Assembly: GCA_964461635.1 (NCBI GenBank)
Contig: CAYWVC010000038.1
Coordinates: 1-13,925, forward strand
Direction of reading: 5' to 3'
Source: RGIG3994 sp964461635
Lineage (GTDB): Bacteria > Bacillota > Clostridia > Oscillospirales > CAG-272
DNA: 13,925 nt
Below are positions 13,868-13,925 of this stretch, one piece after another (within the stretch, counting starts at the first letter, position 1; each line of letters opens with the position of its first letter). The notes under the pieces were generated by a model that searched no databases, was not told the DNA's origin, and saw only the letters and a list, made by a program, of their open reading frames with translations. Made by a program: the position numbers and the translations under genes.

Positions 13868-13897
13868 GGAAAACGCCGCACGGCGTTTTCCTTTTTT
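13868..13897 (+). terminator. Intrinsic terminator after the EEP/membrane-protein operon
   Basis: A 10-bp stem GGAAAACGCC/GGCGTTTTCC (13868-13877 with 13882-13891) has a GCAC loop and six Ts at 13892-13897. It starts 23 bases after the stop codon. Flanking ATCAA/TTGAT can lengthen the structure. The remaining 28 bases to the window end show nothing further. Confidence 0.93.
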
Positions 13898-13925
13898 CGG
13901 GTTGATTTTTATTCGTGAAAGTGTT

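Overview
The window looks like chromosomal DNA from an anaerobic, low-G+C-lineage (Bacillota/Clostridia) bacterium, probably a gut metagenome assembly. The grounds are strong AGGAGG-type ribosome binding sites, frequent GTG starts, intrinsic terminators with U-tracts, a lipoprotein signal peptide, a secreted protein with CxxC/IPALGH repeats and a BspA/DUF285-like tail, and the VTC-DUF4956-carbohydrate-binding-lipoprotein gene set often seen in Clostridia. The species cannot be named from this sequence. Most genes are G+C-rich, but the first gene becomes strongly A+T-rich in its second half. A run of exactly 100 N sits inside one gene, and the sequence on its two sides overlaps by 55 bases, so the gap is almost certainly a scaffolding artefact.

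Layout. (1) 2-1717: 3' part of a large surface protein, ending in a strong terminator. (2) 1859-3136, minus strand: an MFS transporter resembling the organophosphate:phosphate antiporter family. (3) A divergent promoter region at 3137-3365. (4) 3366-5859: an RluA-family 23S rRNA pseudouridine synthase, split only by the artefactual gap, followed closely by a membrane-bound DUF3810 HExxH protein. (5) 6040-6714: a DUF1275 membrane protein with its own promoter, which is flanked by an unusual inverted repeat. (6) 6766-8695: an OmpR-family response regulator and its sensor kinase. (7) 8793-12159: a VTC-type polyphosphate-polymerase-domain protein, a DUF4956 membrane protein and a carbohydrate-binding beta-helix lipoprotein. 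(8) 12274-13844: an endonuclease/exonuclease/phosphatase (EEP) family protein and a small polytopic membrane protein.

The most interesting unit is 6705-12159. The promoter regions of the regulator gene and of the VTC operon carry the same element: TTTAG, 6 bases, TTTAG (an 11-base direct repeat), then 10 bases, then a TAGAAT or TAAAAT -10 box. I did not see this element anywhere else in the window. It is the expected form of an OmpR/PhoB-type operator over the -35 region. The economical reading is that the two-component system autoregulates and switches on the VTC-DUF4956-lipoprotein operon. A testable model follows: a membrane-coupled cytosolic tunnel enzyme makes a phosphate polymer (or related product), DUF4956 links it to the membrane, and a lipid-anchored, Asp-rich beta-helix acts outside, with the sensor kinase reading an extracytoplasmic cue. 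The product, the cue and the role of the lipoprotein are inference.

Several obvious longest-ORF starts are wrong. For the MFS gene the longest ORF begins inside its own promoter. For the DUF1275, response regulator, VTC, DUF4956, lipoprotein and last membrane-protein genes, Shine-Dalgarno placement moves the start downstream, and I used the moved starts. No tRNA, rRNA, CRISPR array, insertion sequence or prophage gene was seen. No gene-free stretch exceeds 300 bases.
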